Shown here piece after piece: positions 35,009 to 44,387 of a stretch of DNA of 64,000 bases. Both the position numbers and the translations under genes were made by a program. The DNA comes from Oceanospirillum sanctuarii (GTDB lineage: Bacteria; Pseudomonadota; Gammaproteobacteria; Pseudomonadales; Halomonadaceae). The stretch lies in NCBI RefSeq assembly GCF_002150805.1, contig NZ_MTBA01000010.1, forward strand, positions 52,250 to 116,249, read 5' to 3'. Numbering within the stretch: the first letter of the stretch is position 1; each line of letters starts with the position of its first letter. Under the pieces are notes generated by a model that was not told where the DNA came from, did not search any database, and saw only the letters and a list, made by a program, of their open reading frames with translations.

Positions 35009-36055
35009 ATGGGATTTTTTGAACGCTATTTATCGCTCTGGGTGGGGCTGGCGATTCTTGCCGGCGTCCTGTTGGGTAACCTGATGCCACAGGCATTTGC
35101 GGCGGTGGCGGCCCTTGAGTGGGCGCACGTCAATCTGGTGGTGGCGGTACTGATCTGGGTGATGATCTACCCGATGATGGTGCAGATCGACTTTGCCGCC
35201 GTTAAAGATGTCGGCAAGCGCCCGAAAGGGCTGCTGCTGACCTTAGTGGTGAACTGGCTGATCAAACCCTTTTCGATGGCGGCGCTCGGCTGGTTATTCT
35301 TTAAGGTGCTGTTTGTCGACTGGGTTGATCCGGCCAGCGCCAGTGAGTATATCGCCGGTATGATTCTGTTGGGTGTCGCACCCTGTACCGCCATGGTGTT
35401 TGTCTGGAGCCAGCTCACCAAGGGCGATCCTAACTATACGCTGGTGCAGGTCTCTCTGAACGACATCATTATGGTGTTTGCCTTTGCGCCGATTACCGCC
35501 CTGTTACTGGGTGTGAGTGATATTCAGGTACCGTGGGAAACCTTGTTGCTCTCGGTGGTGCTCTATGTGGTGCTGCCTCTGGCGGCAGGTGTTTTAACCC
35601 GTCGAATGCTTCAGCAGGCAGATACTGTTAATGCGGCAAAAACAGCAGATACCGGAGACAGCCGTGTGCAGTCTTTTCTGGCGGCAGTAAAACCCTGGTC
35701 GATTGTTGGCCTGCTGGGCACTGTGGTACTGCTGTTTGGTTTTCAGGCGCAAACGATTCTGCAACAGCCACAAACGATTCTTCTGATCGCCATTCCCCTG
35801 ATGCTTCAGACCTACGGCATTTTTGCTCTGGCTTATCTGGCCGCCCGCTGGCTGAAACTGAAACATGATATTGCGGCTCCGGCCTGTCTGATTGGCACCT
35901 CTAATTTCTTTGAGCTGGCGGTTGCGGTGGCTATCTCCCTGTTTGGCCTGCACTCCGGTGCGGCGCTGGCAACCGTGGTCGGTGTTCTGGTTGAAGTGCC
36001 TGTGATGCTGAGTCTGGTCTGGTTTGCCAACCGCACCCGACACTGGTTTGCCTGA
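35009..36055 (+). CDS. acr3: Acr3-family arsenite efflux transporter
   Basis: A 348-residue inner-membrane As(OH)3/proton antiporter of the Acr3 (BASS) type with about ten membrane segments. The conserved Cys is in [21 protein letters not shown], given here as [15 protein letters not shown], which together with [11 protein letters not shown] is diagnostic for Acr3; a second helix breaker region is [13 protein letters not shown]. It follows arsR by 24 bases. The name ArsB is often used for this gene, but the sequence is Acr3-type. It gives arsenite export while arsJ handles the arsenate branch. Confidence 0.93.
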   Translation: MGFFERYLSLWVGLAILAGVLLGNLMPQAFAAVAALEWAHVNLVVAVLIWVMIYPMMVQIDFAAVKDVGKRPKGLLLTLVVNWLIKPFSMAALGWLFFKVLFVDWVDPASASEYIAGMILLGVAPCTAMVFVWSQLTKGDPNYTLVQVSLNDIIMVFAFAPITALLLGVSDIQVPWETLLLSVVLYVVLPLAAGVLTRRMLQQADTVNAAKTADTGDSRVQSFLAAVKPWSIVGLLGTVVLLFGFQAQTILQQPQTILLIAIPLMLQTYGIFALAYLAARWLKLKHDIAAPACLIGTSNFFELAVAVAISLFGLHSGAALATVVGVLVEVPVMLSLVWFANRTRHWFA

Positions 36056-36125
36056 CGATTATTGATACACGAATTCTTATTCACCGTTTTTTGATTCACC
36101 TTGTTAACGATACCGAGACAGAACT

Positions 36126-37133
36126 ATGACCATCAAAGTAGGTATTAACGGCTTTGGCCGTATGGGACGACTGACACTGCGTGCGGCTTTTGACTGGCCG
36201 GAGATCGAGTTTGTGCAGATCAATGATCCGGCGGGTGATGCGGCAACGCTGGCGCATCTGATCACCTTCGATTCGGTCCATGGCCGCTGGCACCATGAGG
36301 CTTCAGCGGAAGGCGATACGATGCTGATTGATGGCCAAAGCATCCGCTGCACTCAGAACACCGCTATCGCTGATACCGACTGGTCCGGTTGTGATCTGGT
36401 GATTGAAGCTTCCGGCAAGATGAAAACCCAGAGCCTGCTCAAGGCTTATCTGGATCAGGGCGTGAAACGGGTTGTGGTGACCGCCCCGGTAAAAGAAGAG
36501 GGTGTGCTTAATATCGTCATGGGTGTGAACCATCACGAATACGATAAAGCGCAATACCCGATTGTCACGGCAGCCTCCTGCACCACCAACTGTCTGGCGC
36601 CTGTGGTGAAGGTGCTGCATGAGAAGCTGGGCATTGTGCATGGCTCCATGACCACGATTCACGATATCACCAACACCCAGACCATTCTGGATGCGCCCCA
36701 TAAGGATCTGCGTCGCGCCCGCGCCTGCGGTATGAGTCTGATCCCGACCACCACCGGTTCTGCTACGGCCATCACCCATATCTTCCCGGAGCTGAAAGGC
36801 AAGCTGAACGGCCATGCGGTACGTGTGCCCCTGGCGAATGCTTCCCTGACCGATTGTGTGTTTGAGGTCAGCCGCCCAACCACAGAGGAAGAGCTGAACG
36901 CCCTGTTTAAAGAAGCTGCAGAAGGTGAGCTGAAAGGTATTCTGGGTTACGAAGAGCGTCCGCTGGTGTCGATCGATTACCGTACTGACCCGCGTTCTAC
37001 CGTGGTGGATGCGCTGTCGACCATGGTGATTAACGGCACTCAGGTGAAAGTCTATCTGTGGTATGACAACGAGTGGGGTTATGCCAACCGTACTGCGGAG
37101 CTGGCGCGTTTTGTTGGCCTGCAGGATCAGTAA
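36126..37133 (+). CDS. Glyceraldehyde-3-phosphate dehydrogenase of the ArsJ arsenate pathway
   Basis: A 335-residue GAPDH. The NAD site [11 protein letters not shown] is at the N-terminus and the catalytic Cys152 lies in [10 protein letters not shown]. In ars operons such an enzyme uses arsenate in place of phosphate to make 1-arseno-3-phosphoglycerate, which the adjacent ArsJ exports; this is established for GAPDH-ArsJ pairs. It sits between acr3 and arsJ, five bases before the latter. A glycolytic gapA elsewhere in the genome is expected. The protein sequence alone cannot separate the two roles; the operon does. Confidence 0.9.
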   Translation: MTIKVGINGFGRMGRLTLRAAFDWPEIEFVQINDPAGDAATLAHLITFDSVHGRWHHEASAEGDTMLIDGQSIRCTQNTAIADTDWSGCDLVIEASGKMKTQSLLKAYLDQGVKRVVVTAPVKEEGVLNIVMGVNHHEYDKAQYPIVTAASCTTNCLAPVVKVLHEKLGIVHGSMTTIHDITNTQTILDAPHKDLRRARACGMSLIPTTTGSATAITHIFPELKGKLNGHAVRVPLANASLTDCVFEVSRPTTEEELNALFKEAAEGELKGILGYEERPLVSIDYRTDPRSTVVDALSTMVINGTQVKVYLWYDNEWGYANRTAELARFVGLQDQ

Positions 37134-37138
37134 GTACC

Positions 37139-38467
37139 ATGACCGAGCAATCACCCAAGCGCCCTCAGACGACTAAAGCCTCGCTGATTGAGAAACTCAG
37201 AGCGCTGCCGGAAGGTGTGCGCCAATACCTGATCGTCACCGGTAACTACTGGGCCTTTACCCTGACCGATGGCGCCCTACGTATGCTGGTGGTACTGCAT
37301 TTTCATGGTCTGGGTTTTTCGCCGCTGAATATCGCCATGCTGTTCCTCTTTTATGAGTTTTTCGGCGTAGTGACCAACTTGATCGGCGGCTGGTTGGGGG
37401 CACGACTTGGCCTGAACCGCACTATGAATATCGGCCTCTTCCTGCAGGTGCTGGCGCTGTCGATGCTACTGGTGCCTGCGGATTGGCTGACCGTGTCTTT
37501 GATATCTGTACCTTGGGTGATGGCGGCACAGGCGTTGTCCGGCATCGCCAAAGATCTGAATAAGATGAGTGCCAAAAGCTCAATCAAGCTGCTGGTGCCA
37601 AAGGGTGAGGAAGCCAAACTCTACGGCTGGGTAGCGGCGCTGACCGGATCGAAAAATGCCCTGAAAGGCATGGGCTTTTTCCTTGGTGGTCTGCTGCTGA
37701 CCCTGTTGGGTTTTCAGGGTGCGGTGTTGGCGATGGCGCTGATGTTGTTACTGGTCTGGCTCTCCAGTCTGGTGTTGCTGAAGCAGGATCTGGGCAAAGC
37801 GAAAAACAAGCCCAAGTTCTCTGAGATCTTTTCCAAAAGCCGGGCGGTAAACCTGCTGTCTGCAGCGCGCCTGTTCCTGTTCGGCGCGCGGGATGTCTGG
37901 TTTGTGATCGCACTGCCGGTATATCTGGCGGCGGTATTTGGTTGGGATCACTGGCAGGTGGGCGGCTTTCTGGCTGCCTGGATTATCGCTTATGGCATGG
38001 TACAGGGTTTTGCCCCCCGGATTACCGGCCGAGATAAGTCAGCCAAGAGCGAAGGCGATCAGGCCGGAACTGTGCCGGATGGTAAAGCGGCTTTGTTCTG
38101 GGTGGCCTTGCTGGCGCTGATTCCGGCGGGTATCGCGCTGATGCTTCCAGCCGCTGACAGCGCAGTTGCAGGTTTTGTACTGATCGCAGGGCTGCTGCTG
38201 TTTGGCGCTGTTTTTGCGATTAACTCATCTCTGCACAGCTATCTGATTGTCAGCTACGCCCGGGATGAAGGTGTGTCCATGGATGTGGGCTTTTATTATA
38301 TGGCCAATGCTGCGGGGCGTTTGCTGGGGACGGTATTGTCCGGCTGGTTGTATCAGGCTTATGGCGAGGGCGCGGCAGGACTTGTGGCTTGTCTCTGGAT
38401 CTCTGCCGCCATGCTGGCGCTGACGGCGGTGATCTCGATAGCGCTGCCACGACATCAGACTGTTTAG
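37139..38467 (+). CDS. arsJ: ArsJ, 1-arseno-3-phosphoglycerate exporter (MFS)
   Basis: A 442-residue major-facilitator transporter. The start at 37139 is five bases after the GAPDH stop; an overlapping longer frame from 37073 is only the tail of GAPDH read in another frame. The N-terminus QYLIVTGNYWAFTLTDGALRMLVVLH and the cytoplasmic region KDLNKMSAKSSIKLL are characteristic of ArsJ. About eleven or twelve membrane helices are present. It acts with the GAPDH gene to remove arsenate without reduction. No arsC gene is in the operon. Its stop overlaps the stop of the convergent EAL gene by a few bases. Confidence 0.92.
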   Translation: MTEQSPKRPQTTKASLIEKLRALPEGVRQYLIVTGNYWAFTLTDGALRMLVVLHFHGLGFSPLNIAMLFLFYEFFGVVTNLIGGWLGARLGLNRTMNIGLFLQVLALSMLLVPADWLTVSLISVPWVMAAQALSGIAKDLNKMSAKSSIKLLVPKGEEAKLYGWVAALTGSKNALKGMGFFLGGLLLTLLGFQGAVLAMALMLLLVWLSSLVLLKQDLGKAKNKPKFSEIFSKSRAVNLLSAARLFLFGARDVWFVIALPVYLAAVFGWDHWQVGGFLAAWIIAYGMVQGFAPRITGRDKSAKSEGDQAGTVPDGKAALFWVALLALIPAGIALMLPAADSAVAGFVLIAGLLLFGAVFAINSSLHSYLIVSYARDEGVSMDVGFYYMANAAGRLLGTVLSGWLYQAYGEGAAGLVACLWISAAMLALTAVISIALPRHQTV

Positions 38468-41151
38468 TCTGATGTCGGTACGCGTTTGCTGTTGGGTTTA
38501 ACGGTAGGCAGATTGAGGCGGCCAACAAAGTGATCCCAGGGTTCAGGTTTGGCTAGCAGGTAGCCCTGAATCAGCTCTGCTTTTTGTTCACTGACAAAAT
38601 TGAACTGCTCATCGGTTTCCACGCCTTCCACCACAACACGCATATTCAGTGTGTGTGCCATGGCAATGATGGTTCGCACCAAAGGAGCATCTTCGTGATG
38701 CTCCAGCGCCTGAATAAAGCTCTGATCCACCTTGAGTTCATCCACCGGCAGATCCTGCAGATAGCTGAGGGATGAATAGCCGGTACCGAAATCATCCAGT
38801 GAGATCTCGACCCCCAGCTCCCGAATCTGGCTGAGCTTGCCTTTCACTTCCTGATCCATCATCAGAGACTCAACAACCTCTAAGGTCAGCTGATCCGGTG
38901 AGAACTGGTAGCGCTGCAGAAGGGTTGCGATCTCTTCGACAAAGTCCTTCTGTTTCATTTGCAGAACAGAGATATTCACCGATAGGCGAATCGTGTGCCA
39001 TTGCAAAAGCTGGCAGGCGCGGTGCAGAATCCAGCGTCCCAGTGGCAGAATCAGTTCGGTCTCTTCCGCCAGTTCAATAAAGTGAGCCGGTGAAAGCAGT
39101 CCCCGCTCCGGATGTCGCCAGCGCACCAGTGCCTCTGCAGAGATCAGCTTCCTGTCACAGTTAAATTGCGGCTGGAAGAAGAGCTCAAACTCCTCATTTT
39201 TAATGCCGCGTTCCAGATCTGAGATCGCTTCGTTGCGGGCTTTAAGGCCTGTGCTGACATCCTGAGAATAGACTGCGTAGCTAAGCCCCGGAGTGGAGCG
39301 AACATGCTGCAGTGCCAGTTTGGCACGGTGCTGCAGGGTTTCCGGGTCCTGACCATCTTCCGGATAACGGGAGAGCCCCATCTGTAGTTTCAGGGTGTAA
39401 CTTTTCCGCTGAACGACCCAGTGTTTGCTTTCCAGTTGACGGATCAGCTGTTCCAGAAACCCAGTAATACGGGACTCTTCACCTTCAATAAAAAGACCTA
39501 GCCTATTAGCAGGTAGGCGAACCAGAAGCCCTTCCGGAGACCAGGCTTCAAGCTTTTGCATCAGGCATTGAGAGAACTGACGGAAGATATCGTTACCGCT
39601 GTCAAAGCCGTGCAGCTCATTAATGATATGCAGCCCCTGTATTCTGAGAACCACCAGAAATCCCTGCTTCTCGCTGAGCAGATCCGGATATTCATCCTCG
39701 ATATAGGTCAGACGGGGTAAGCCGGTGATATCGTCAAAATGGGTTTGCTGGTAAAGATCCTCTTCCATGGTCTGACGCTGGAAAGATTCACCAAACTGGG
39801 CCACGACTCCCGCAAAAGCTGAGCAGGCGTAATGATCAGAGTCACTCCAGTTACGGGCATGTTGGCTGCCCAAGGTCAGGATTCCCCGCAGCTCGCCGCC
39901 CAGATAAATAGCGGTGACCAGCAGGCTGCTGACTTTATGATCCTGGAAGAAGCCGATCAGAGACTGGCTATGATTTTCCTGAATCAGGTGACGGGTATGG
40001 GGGATCTCAATCAGAGTTACCGGACGCTGCTGCAGTTGATTCAGGGTTGCTGACATCTCTTTCATCAGCAGTTGGCTTCCCTTCATGGAGGCGTTGCTGG
40101 CCTGGCAGGTGAGGTGCTCCCCGGAAGCATCTAACAGCCATACGGAGGTTATATCTGCACTGGTCAGATGACCGGCTTCCATGATCAGTTCCTGCAGGAA
40201 GCCTTCCTGAGTGTGCTGCCCCTGAAATTGCTGACGCAGTTTCTGCAGGGCAATTTGTTGTTGGCCGAGATCCTGTCGGGTGCGGGCCAATGCCTGCATC
40301 TCTGACAGGCTATGTCGACCCTGACGCATAATGCGTCGAATCAGCAGATAAGTGGCAAGGGTCAGAATCAGCAGTAATGCTGTGACATCCGGCATCAGGC
40401 GATGAAGCAGAGCGGTTCCGGGATGGGCTGGATTCCAGTTGATATAGCTCAGCGTCTGCCCCAGTTGATCTCTGACTGCGAAGCTGGCCATATCCTGGAT
40501 CGGCTGGGGGCTGGCAAAAGCCTGAGCTGTGTCGGTATGAATCTTAAGAACTCGAATGACTGAGTTAGCAATACGCTTGCCGAAGACAAAGGCACGGGGA
40601 CTGACCTTGGGAAGCTGATGTTCATTCTCCGGCTGAACCGGATGCGAGCCCAGTAACCAGAGTTCATTGTTGATCAGAAAGAGGCCGCTGGCGTTCTGAT
40701 CCAGTTGGTAGAGCTTTTCCTGAAAGGCTTCAATATCCGGTGGGATGCGCGTGGGAATGCCCTCATAGCTGCTGAGCAGGAGTTTGCGGTTCTGATCGGT
40801 GATAGCGGACCAGGCGATATCCAGATTCTCATACAGGCTGAGTCCGAAGTTACTGCTGATCCAGTCGTCATTGGCAAAACCGTCTACAACCCAAAGCTGA
40901 TAGGCCTCATCCCAGATTGCATAGTCACGCAGCTGTGCTTCCAGCAGGGACTTTTCCTGTCTCAGGCTTTCGATAATGGTGGCTTCGGTATGATGGATAT
41001 CTTCCTTATCGACCGCTTTGGCTGCGCCCCAGACAGAGAGTCCGATCAGGAAAAAACAGAGGGCGAACAGTACCAGAATCCATACCAGGGTATGGGAGTA
41101 CTGACGCGACAACTGGGTTTGCAGTGTGTTGTTCAAGGTGTCAGCCCGCAA
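38464..41151 (-). CDS. Membrane EAL phosphodiesterase with GAF and degenerate GGDEF domains
   Basis: An 895-residue c-di-GMP protein. TM1 is at about 23-45 and TM2 about 250-268; between them is a CHASE4-like periplasmic sensor. A short coiled coil leads to a GAF domain (about 310-450), then a GGDEF domain whose motif is replaced by PANRLG, so it should not make c-di-GMP. The EAL domain (from about 650) is intact: AEALVRWRHP, EVVESLMM, LDDFGTGYSSLSYL and VEGVETDEQ, so it should degrade c-di-GMP. The start codon seems to be TTG at 41151 with no strong ribosome-binding site, so the true N-terminus may be slightly shorter. It converges on arsJ with overlapping stops. Confidence 0.87.
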   Translation of the reverse strand: MRADTLNNTLQTQLSRQYSHTLVWILVLFALCFFLIGLSVWGAAKAVDKEDIHHTEATIIESLRQEKSLLEAQLRDYAIWDEAYQLWVVDGFANDDWISSNFGLSLYENLDIAWSAITDQNRKLLLSSYEGIPTRIPPDIEAFQEKLYQLDQNASGLFLINNELWLLGSHPVQPENEHQLPKVSPRAFVFGKRIANSVIRVLKIHTDTAQAFASPQPIQDMASFAVRDQLGQTLSYINWNPAHPGTALLHRLMPDVTALLLILTLATYLLIRRIMRQGRHSLSEMQALARTRQDLGQQQIALQKLRQQFQGQHTQEGFLQELIMEAGHLTSADITSVWLLDASGEHLTCQASNASMKGSQLLMKEMSATLNQLQQRPVTLIEIPHTRHLIQENHSQSLIGFFQDHKVSSLLVTAIYLGGELRGILTLGSQHARNWSDSDHYACSAFAGVVAQFGESFQRQTMEEDLYQQTHFDDITGLPRLTYIEDEYPDLLSEKQGFLVVLRIQGLHIINELHGFDSGNDIFRQFSQCLMQKLEAWSPEGLLVRLPANRLGLFIEGEESRITGFLEQLIRQLESKHWVVQRKSYTLKLQMGLSRYPEDGQDPETLQHRAKLALQHVRSTPGLSYAVYSQDVSTGLKARNEAISDLERGIKNEEFELFFQPQFNCDRKLISAEALVRWRHPERGLLSPAHFIELAEETELILPLGRWILHRACQLLQWHTIRLSVNISVLQMKQKDFVEEIATLLQRYQFSPDQLTLEVVESLMMDQEVKGKLSQIRELGVEISLDDFGTGYSSLSYLQDLPVDELKVDQSFIQALEHHEDAPLVRTIIAMAHTLNMRVVVEGVETDEQFNFVSEQKAELIQGYLLAKPEPWDHFVGRLNLPTVKPNSKRVPTSD

Positions 41152-41373
41152 TTAGCTTAGGGGAAAACCGAGCTTCGTTATTTATTGAATTGGTAGCCCA
41201 GTCAGGCGGATATTAACATTCTTTTATTATGTATCAATTGAAAAGTTTATAAGTAATAGCTTATTAAACTTGCACCTGAATCCGTTTAAGCGGTTTTTTC
41301 CTGCTCTTCCTGATCCCTCGAATCTCTCTAATTTCTCTGATCTGTCTAATGAATTAAGAGGGGCAGAGTCAGT

Positions 41374-41853
41374 TTATTCACCATCAATCAGCTCGTCTAA
41401 AGGATAGCCTCTGAATGGTTTTACGGTGGTCAGAACCACATGGCTACTGATATTGACCATACCCGGCAACACATCCAGCAGCTGATCGTTAATTTCGTTA
41501 TAGCGCATCATATCCGGTGCCACAATGCGCAGGAAAAAGTCGAAAGTGCCGCTGACGGTATAGCATTCAACCACTTCCGGATGGCTTTGAGCCGCCTGCT
41601 GAAAGGTGCGGAAGGCATCGGTACTCTGATCTTTCAGACTGACCGTGACAATCACTTCAACACTTCGGCAGATCTTAGGCAGATTCAGGGTGCTGAGATA
41701 GGGACCGATCAGACCAGCTTCTTCCAGCTTTCGCACTCTGTTCAGGCAGGAGCTGGGGGATAGGCCAACGCGATCCGCCAATTCCTGATTGGTGATGCGG
41801 GCTTCCTGCTGCAGGGTCGAAAGAATCTTTCGGCTAATCTTATCCAGTTGCAT
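41374..41853 (-). CDS. Lrp/AsnC-family transcriptional regulator
   Basis: A 159-residue regulator with an N-terminal helix-turn-helix (ITNQELADRVGLSPSSCLNRVRKLEE, i.e. ELADRVGLSPSSCLNRV at about 24-40) and a C-terminal RAM effector domain (VECYTVSGTFDFFLRIVA). Such proteins usually sense amino acids and control the divergent gene. Here that gene is a stand-alone AstA-family acyltransferase, so an amino-acid ligand such as arginine, ornithine or lysine is a plausible guess. Confidence 0.9.
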   Translation of the reverse strand: MQLDKISRKILSTLQQEARITNQELADRVGLSPSSCLNRVRKLEEAGLIGPYLSTLNLPKICRSVEVIVTVSLKDQSTDAFRTFQQAAQSHPEVVECYTVSGTFDFFLRIVAPDMMRYNEINDQLLDVLPGMVNISSHVVLTTVKPFRGYPLDELIDGE

Positions 41854-42195
41854 TTTATATGCTCTTTTATCGTTATCTTGGTTGGTCTGTCGTGATAATG
41901 CGATGACTCAAGTATGGACTTAACTGATAAGAAAGCCGCACTCTATCGATGTCGAGGGGCTAGTTTGCGTATCAGGATAGCTCAGCGCAAGCCTTTTTGC
42001 TGAGACCGAATTTTATTCGGTATGTGTTGTCGGTTTCTGCAATATCTGCATTTTTTACCTGAAATCAGACAGCTCATTTTGTCACTTCAGCACTAAAATT
42101 AGCTGCATAAACCGCATTGAGAACGGCAACCGCAATAACCAGAACAACCATAACCGCGAAACAACGTGCGGGCAGGAATAAAGGTAGGAAGGCTT
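41854..42195. other. Divergent intergenic region, Lrp-type regulator / third AstA gene
   Basis: A 342-base non-coding region. It holds four TGTC elements (near 41890, 41949, 42027 and 42079), none of which fits TGTCGC-N8-AA. AT-rich patches and GAATTTTATTCGG (about 42008-42020) could be Lrp-type contact sites, but no clear palindrome or promoter can be assigned. Confidence 0.5.
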
Positions 42196-43263
42196 ATGTT
42201 AATTATTCGTCCATGTCAGTTGGCTGATCTTGAAGATCTGATGGCTCTGTCCAAAGCTGTGGGACGGGGAATGACCTCTATGCCGGCGGATCGTGAAGCC
42301 TGGCTGAAAAAGATTGAAGCCACTGAGCGCGCTTTTTCTGAATCGGGTAAACAAGATCCGATGAGCACCTATTTTATGGTGCTGGAAGATCCTGAAACGG
42401 GGCGTGTGATAGGTTCTACCGCTATCTATACCGGTATCGGTCTGGATCGCCCTTTCTATTCCTACAAAATCTCCACTCTGGTGAGTAGCTGTAATGATCT
42501 GTCGGTAACCCGTCAGGCCCGCGTGCTGAGCATGGTGAACGATTACACAGGTGCGACCGAAGTGGGTTCACTGTTTGTGTCTCCGGAATACCGTAAGCCG
42601 GGTATGGGGCAGTTCCTTTCCCGTGCACGTTTTCTGGCGATGGCGGATTTCCCTGAGCGCTTTGGCGAAACCGTGATGGCAGAGCTGCGAGGCTGGCAGG
42701 ATGAAGCCGGTAACTCTCCGTTGTGGGAAAATCTGGGGCGTCAGTTCTTCGGTATCGATTTTCAGGAAGCGGTAAATACTGTGGCTCTGAAAGGTACGCA
42801 GTTTATCTCCGATCTGATGCCGAAATATCCGATCTATATCGATCTGCTGCCTCAGGAAGCCCGTGAGGTGATCGGTAAGCCTAACGATTCTTCAGCTCCT
42901 GCGCTGCACATGCTGAAAAAAGAAGGCTTCCAGTTTGCCGGTTACGTGGATCTGTTTGATGGTGGTCCGTCGGTGCAGTGTGCCCGTGATGAGATCCATA
43001 CCGTTCGTGAAAGCCTGAATGGTGATGTTCGTGTCAGCAGCCACGTTAAAGCTGACGATGCGCTCTTTATGCTGAGTAACGGCAGTGCCGAGAACTATCG
43101 TGTGGTGCTGGCTCCGGCGCGTTTAGCCGCCGATGGCACCCTGCTGATTCAGCAGGCCGCAGCAGATGCGCTGCTGTTGGATACCAGTCATGATTTCAGT
43201 TCGGCTGAAGTTCGTTTTATGCCTTTCAATCAGAAACGTCAGGCGGCAGCACACGCTGCCTGA
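42196..43263 (+). CDS. Third, stand-alone AstA-family N-succinyltransferase-like protein
   Basis: A 355-residue protein of the arginine N-succinyltransferase family, related along its full length to AruF and AruG (RPFYSYKISTLV, MADFPERFGETVMAELRG, SPLWENLGRQFF, LMPKYPIYIDLLP, YVDLFDGGP). The start at 42196 has AGGAAGG before it; a GTG at 42166 does not. It is 19 kb away from the ast operon, alone, and divergent from an Lrp-type regulator. Some otherwise conserved positions differ (SSCNDLSVTRQ where AruG has HASRELNVYN), so substrate or partner may differ. It may acylate another amino acid or replace AruG under certain conditions. Confidence 0.8.
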   Translation: MLIIRPCQLADLEDLMALSKAVGRGMTSMPADREAWLKKIEATERAFSESGKQDPMSTYFMVLEDPETGRVIGSTAIYTGIGLDRPFYSYKISTLVSSCNDLSVTRQARVLSMVNDYTGATEVGSLFVSPEYRKPGMGQFLSRARFLAMADFPERFGETVMAELRGWQDEAGNSPLWENLGRQFFGIDFQEAVNTVALKGTQFISDLMPKYPIYIDLLPQEAREVIGKPNDSSAPALHMLKKEGFQFAGYVDLFDGGPSVQCARDEIHTVRESLNGDVRVSSHVKADDALFMLSNGSAENYRVVLAPARLAADGTLLIQQAAADALLLDTSHDFSSAEVRFMPFNQKRQAAAHAA

Positions 43264-43488
43264 TCGTTCAGCCTATCCTTAAGCGGGCTCTTCTCTGGCC
43301 CGTTATCTGTTTTCGCAGTATTTACAACCGGTTAGCAAAGAGCGCTTGGCATGAAAATAAGCGTATCTGCCGCTGTAGTGATTGTTGCTGAATTCGCGTT
43401 TACCCCCATGCGGGTGCTTGTGTTAAGACAAGGGCAAAAGTACCATTAGGCCTTTCGCTTTTTTACGCGTTTTTTTCGGAGACGACAG

Positions 43489-44370
43489 ATGATCAAAGGC
43501 AGTATTGTTGCATTGGTAACCCCAATGACCACCTCGGGAGCTATCGATTGGGAAGCACTGCATCGTCTGGTTGAGTTCCATCTGGAAAACGGTACCGATG
43601 CAATTGTTGCAGCAGGTACAACAGGTGAACCTACCACGATGTCATTTGAAGAGCACTTTGACGTCATCCGAAAGGTGGTTGAGCAGGTAAATGGCCGTAT
43701 CCCTGTGATTGCAGGTACCGGTGCTAACTCAACTTCTGAAGCGGTAGAGCTGACCAAATTTGCTAAGAAAGTAGGTGCGGATTACTGCCTGTCTGTAACG
43801 CCTTACTACAACAAGCCGACTCAGGAAGGTTTGTTCCAGCACTTTAAAGCGGTAGCTGAAGCCAGCGATCTGCCGGTTATTCTGTACAACGTACCGGGCC
43901 GTACTGCGGTTGATCTGCACAATGAGACCGTGGTTCGTCTGAGCAAGCTGGACAACATCGTTGCACTGAAAGATGCCACTGGTGATGTTGAGCGTGGTAA
44001 AGAGCTGATGGGCCGTCTGGAAGGTTCTGACTTCCTGCTGTTCTCCGGTGATGACCTGACAGCTGCAGACTTTATCTTGCAGGGTGGTCACGGCAATATC
44101 TCGGTAACCGCGAACGTTGCACCGCGTCAGATGTCTGAGCTGTGTGCTGCGGCTCTAAATGGCGATGCATCTACTGCTCACCAGATCAACACTCGTCTGA
44201 TGCCTCTGCACCGTGCACTCTTTGTTGAATCGAATCCGATTCCGGTTAAATGGGCTGTTGCTGAGATGGGGATGATGGAAACCGGTATTCGTTTACCTCT
44301 GACCGTTCTGTCCGAGCAGTACCATGCAACCGTACGTGAAGCACTGCAACACGCCGGAATCATCGGATAA
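43489..44370 (+). CDS. dapA: 4-hydroxy-tetrahydrodipicolinate synthase
   Basis: A 293-residue class I aldolase-fold enzyme that condenses pyruvate with aspartate semialdehyde, first step of the diaminopimelate/lysine branch. The Schiff-base Lys is in [11 protein letters not shown] (about residue 161), the catalytic Tyr in [13 protein letters not shown], and the N-terminal [10 protein letters not shown] and GTTGEPTTM motifs are typical. Length is normal. bamC starts 17 bases after its stop, the common gammaproteobacterial dapA-bamC arrangement, so they should be co-transcribed. Confidence 0.97.
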   Translation: MIKGSIVALVTPMTTSGAIDWEALHRLVEFHLENGTDAIVAAGTTGEPTTMSFEEHFDVIRKVVEQVNGRIPVIAGTGANSTSEAVELTKFAKKVGADYCLSVTPYYNKPTQEGLFQHFKAVAEASDLPVILYNVPGRTAVDLHNETVVRLSKLDNIVALKDATGDVERGKELMGRLEGSDFLLFSGDDLTAADFILQGGHGNISVTANVAPRQMSELCAAALNGDASTAHQINTRLMPLHRALFVESNPIPVKWAVAEMGMMETGIRLPLTVLSEQYHATVREALQHAGIIG

Positions 44371-44387
44371 CACATCAGGAATAAACA

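Noticed and set aside
37073..37138. ArsJ start overlapping GAPDH
   Set aside because: These codons are GAPDH sequence in another frame; the ArsJ family begins at the ATG at 37139.
41885..42095. ArgR-type sites before the third AstA gene
   Set aside because: Four TGTC elements were checked; none has AA after eight bases, and no pair is spaced by 21.
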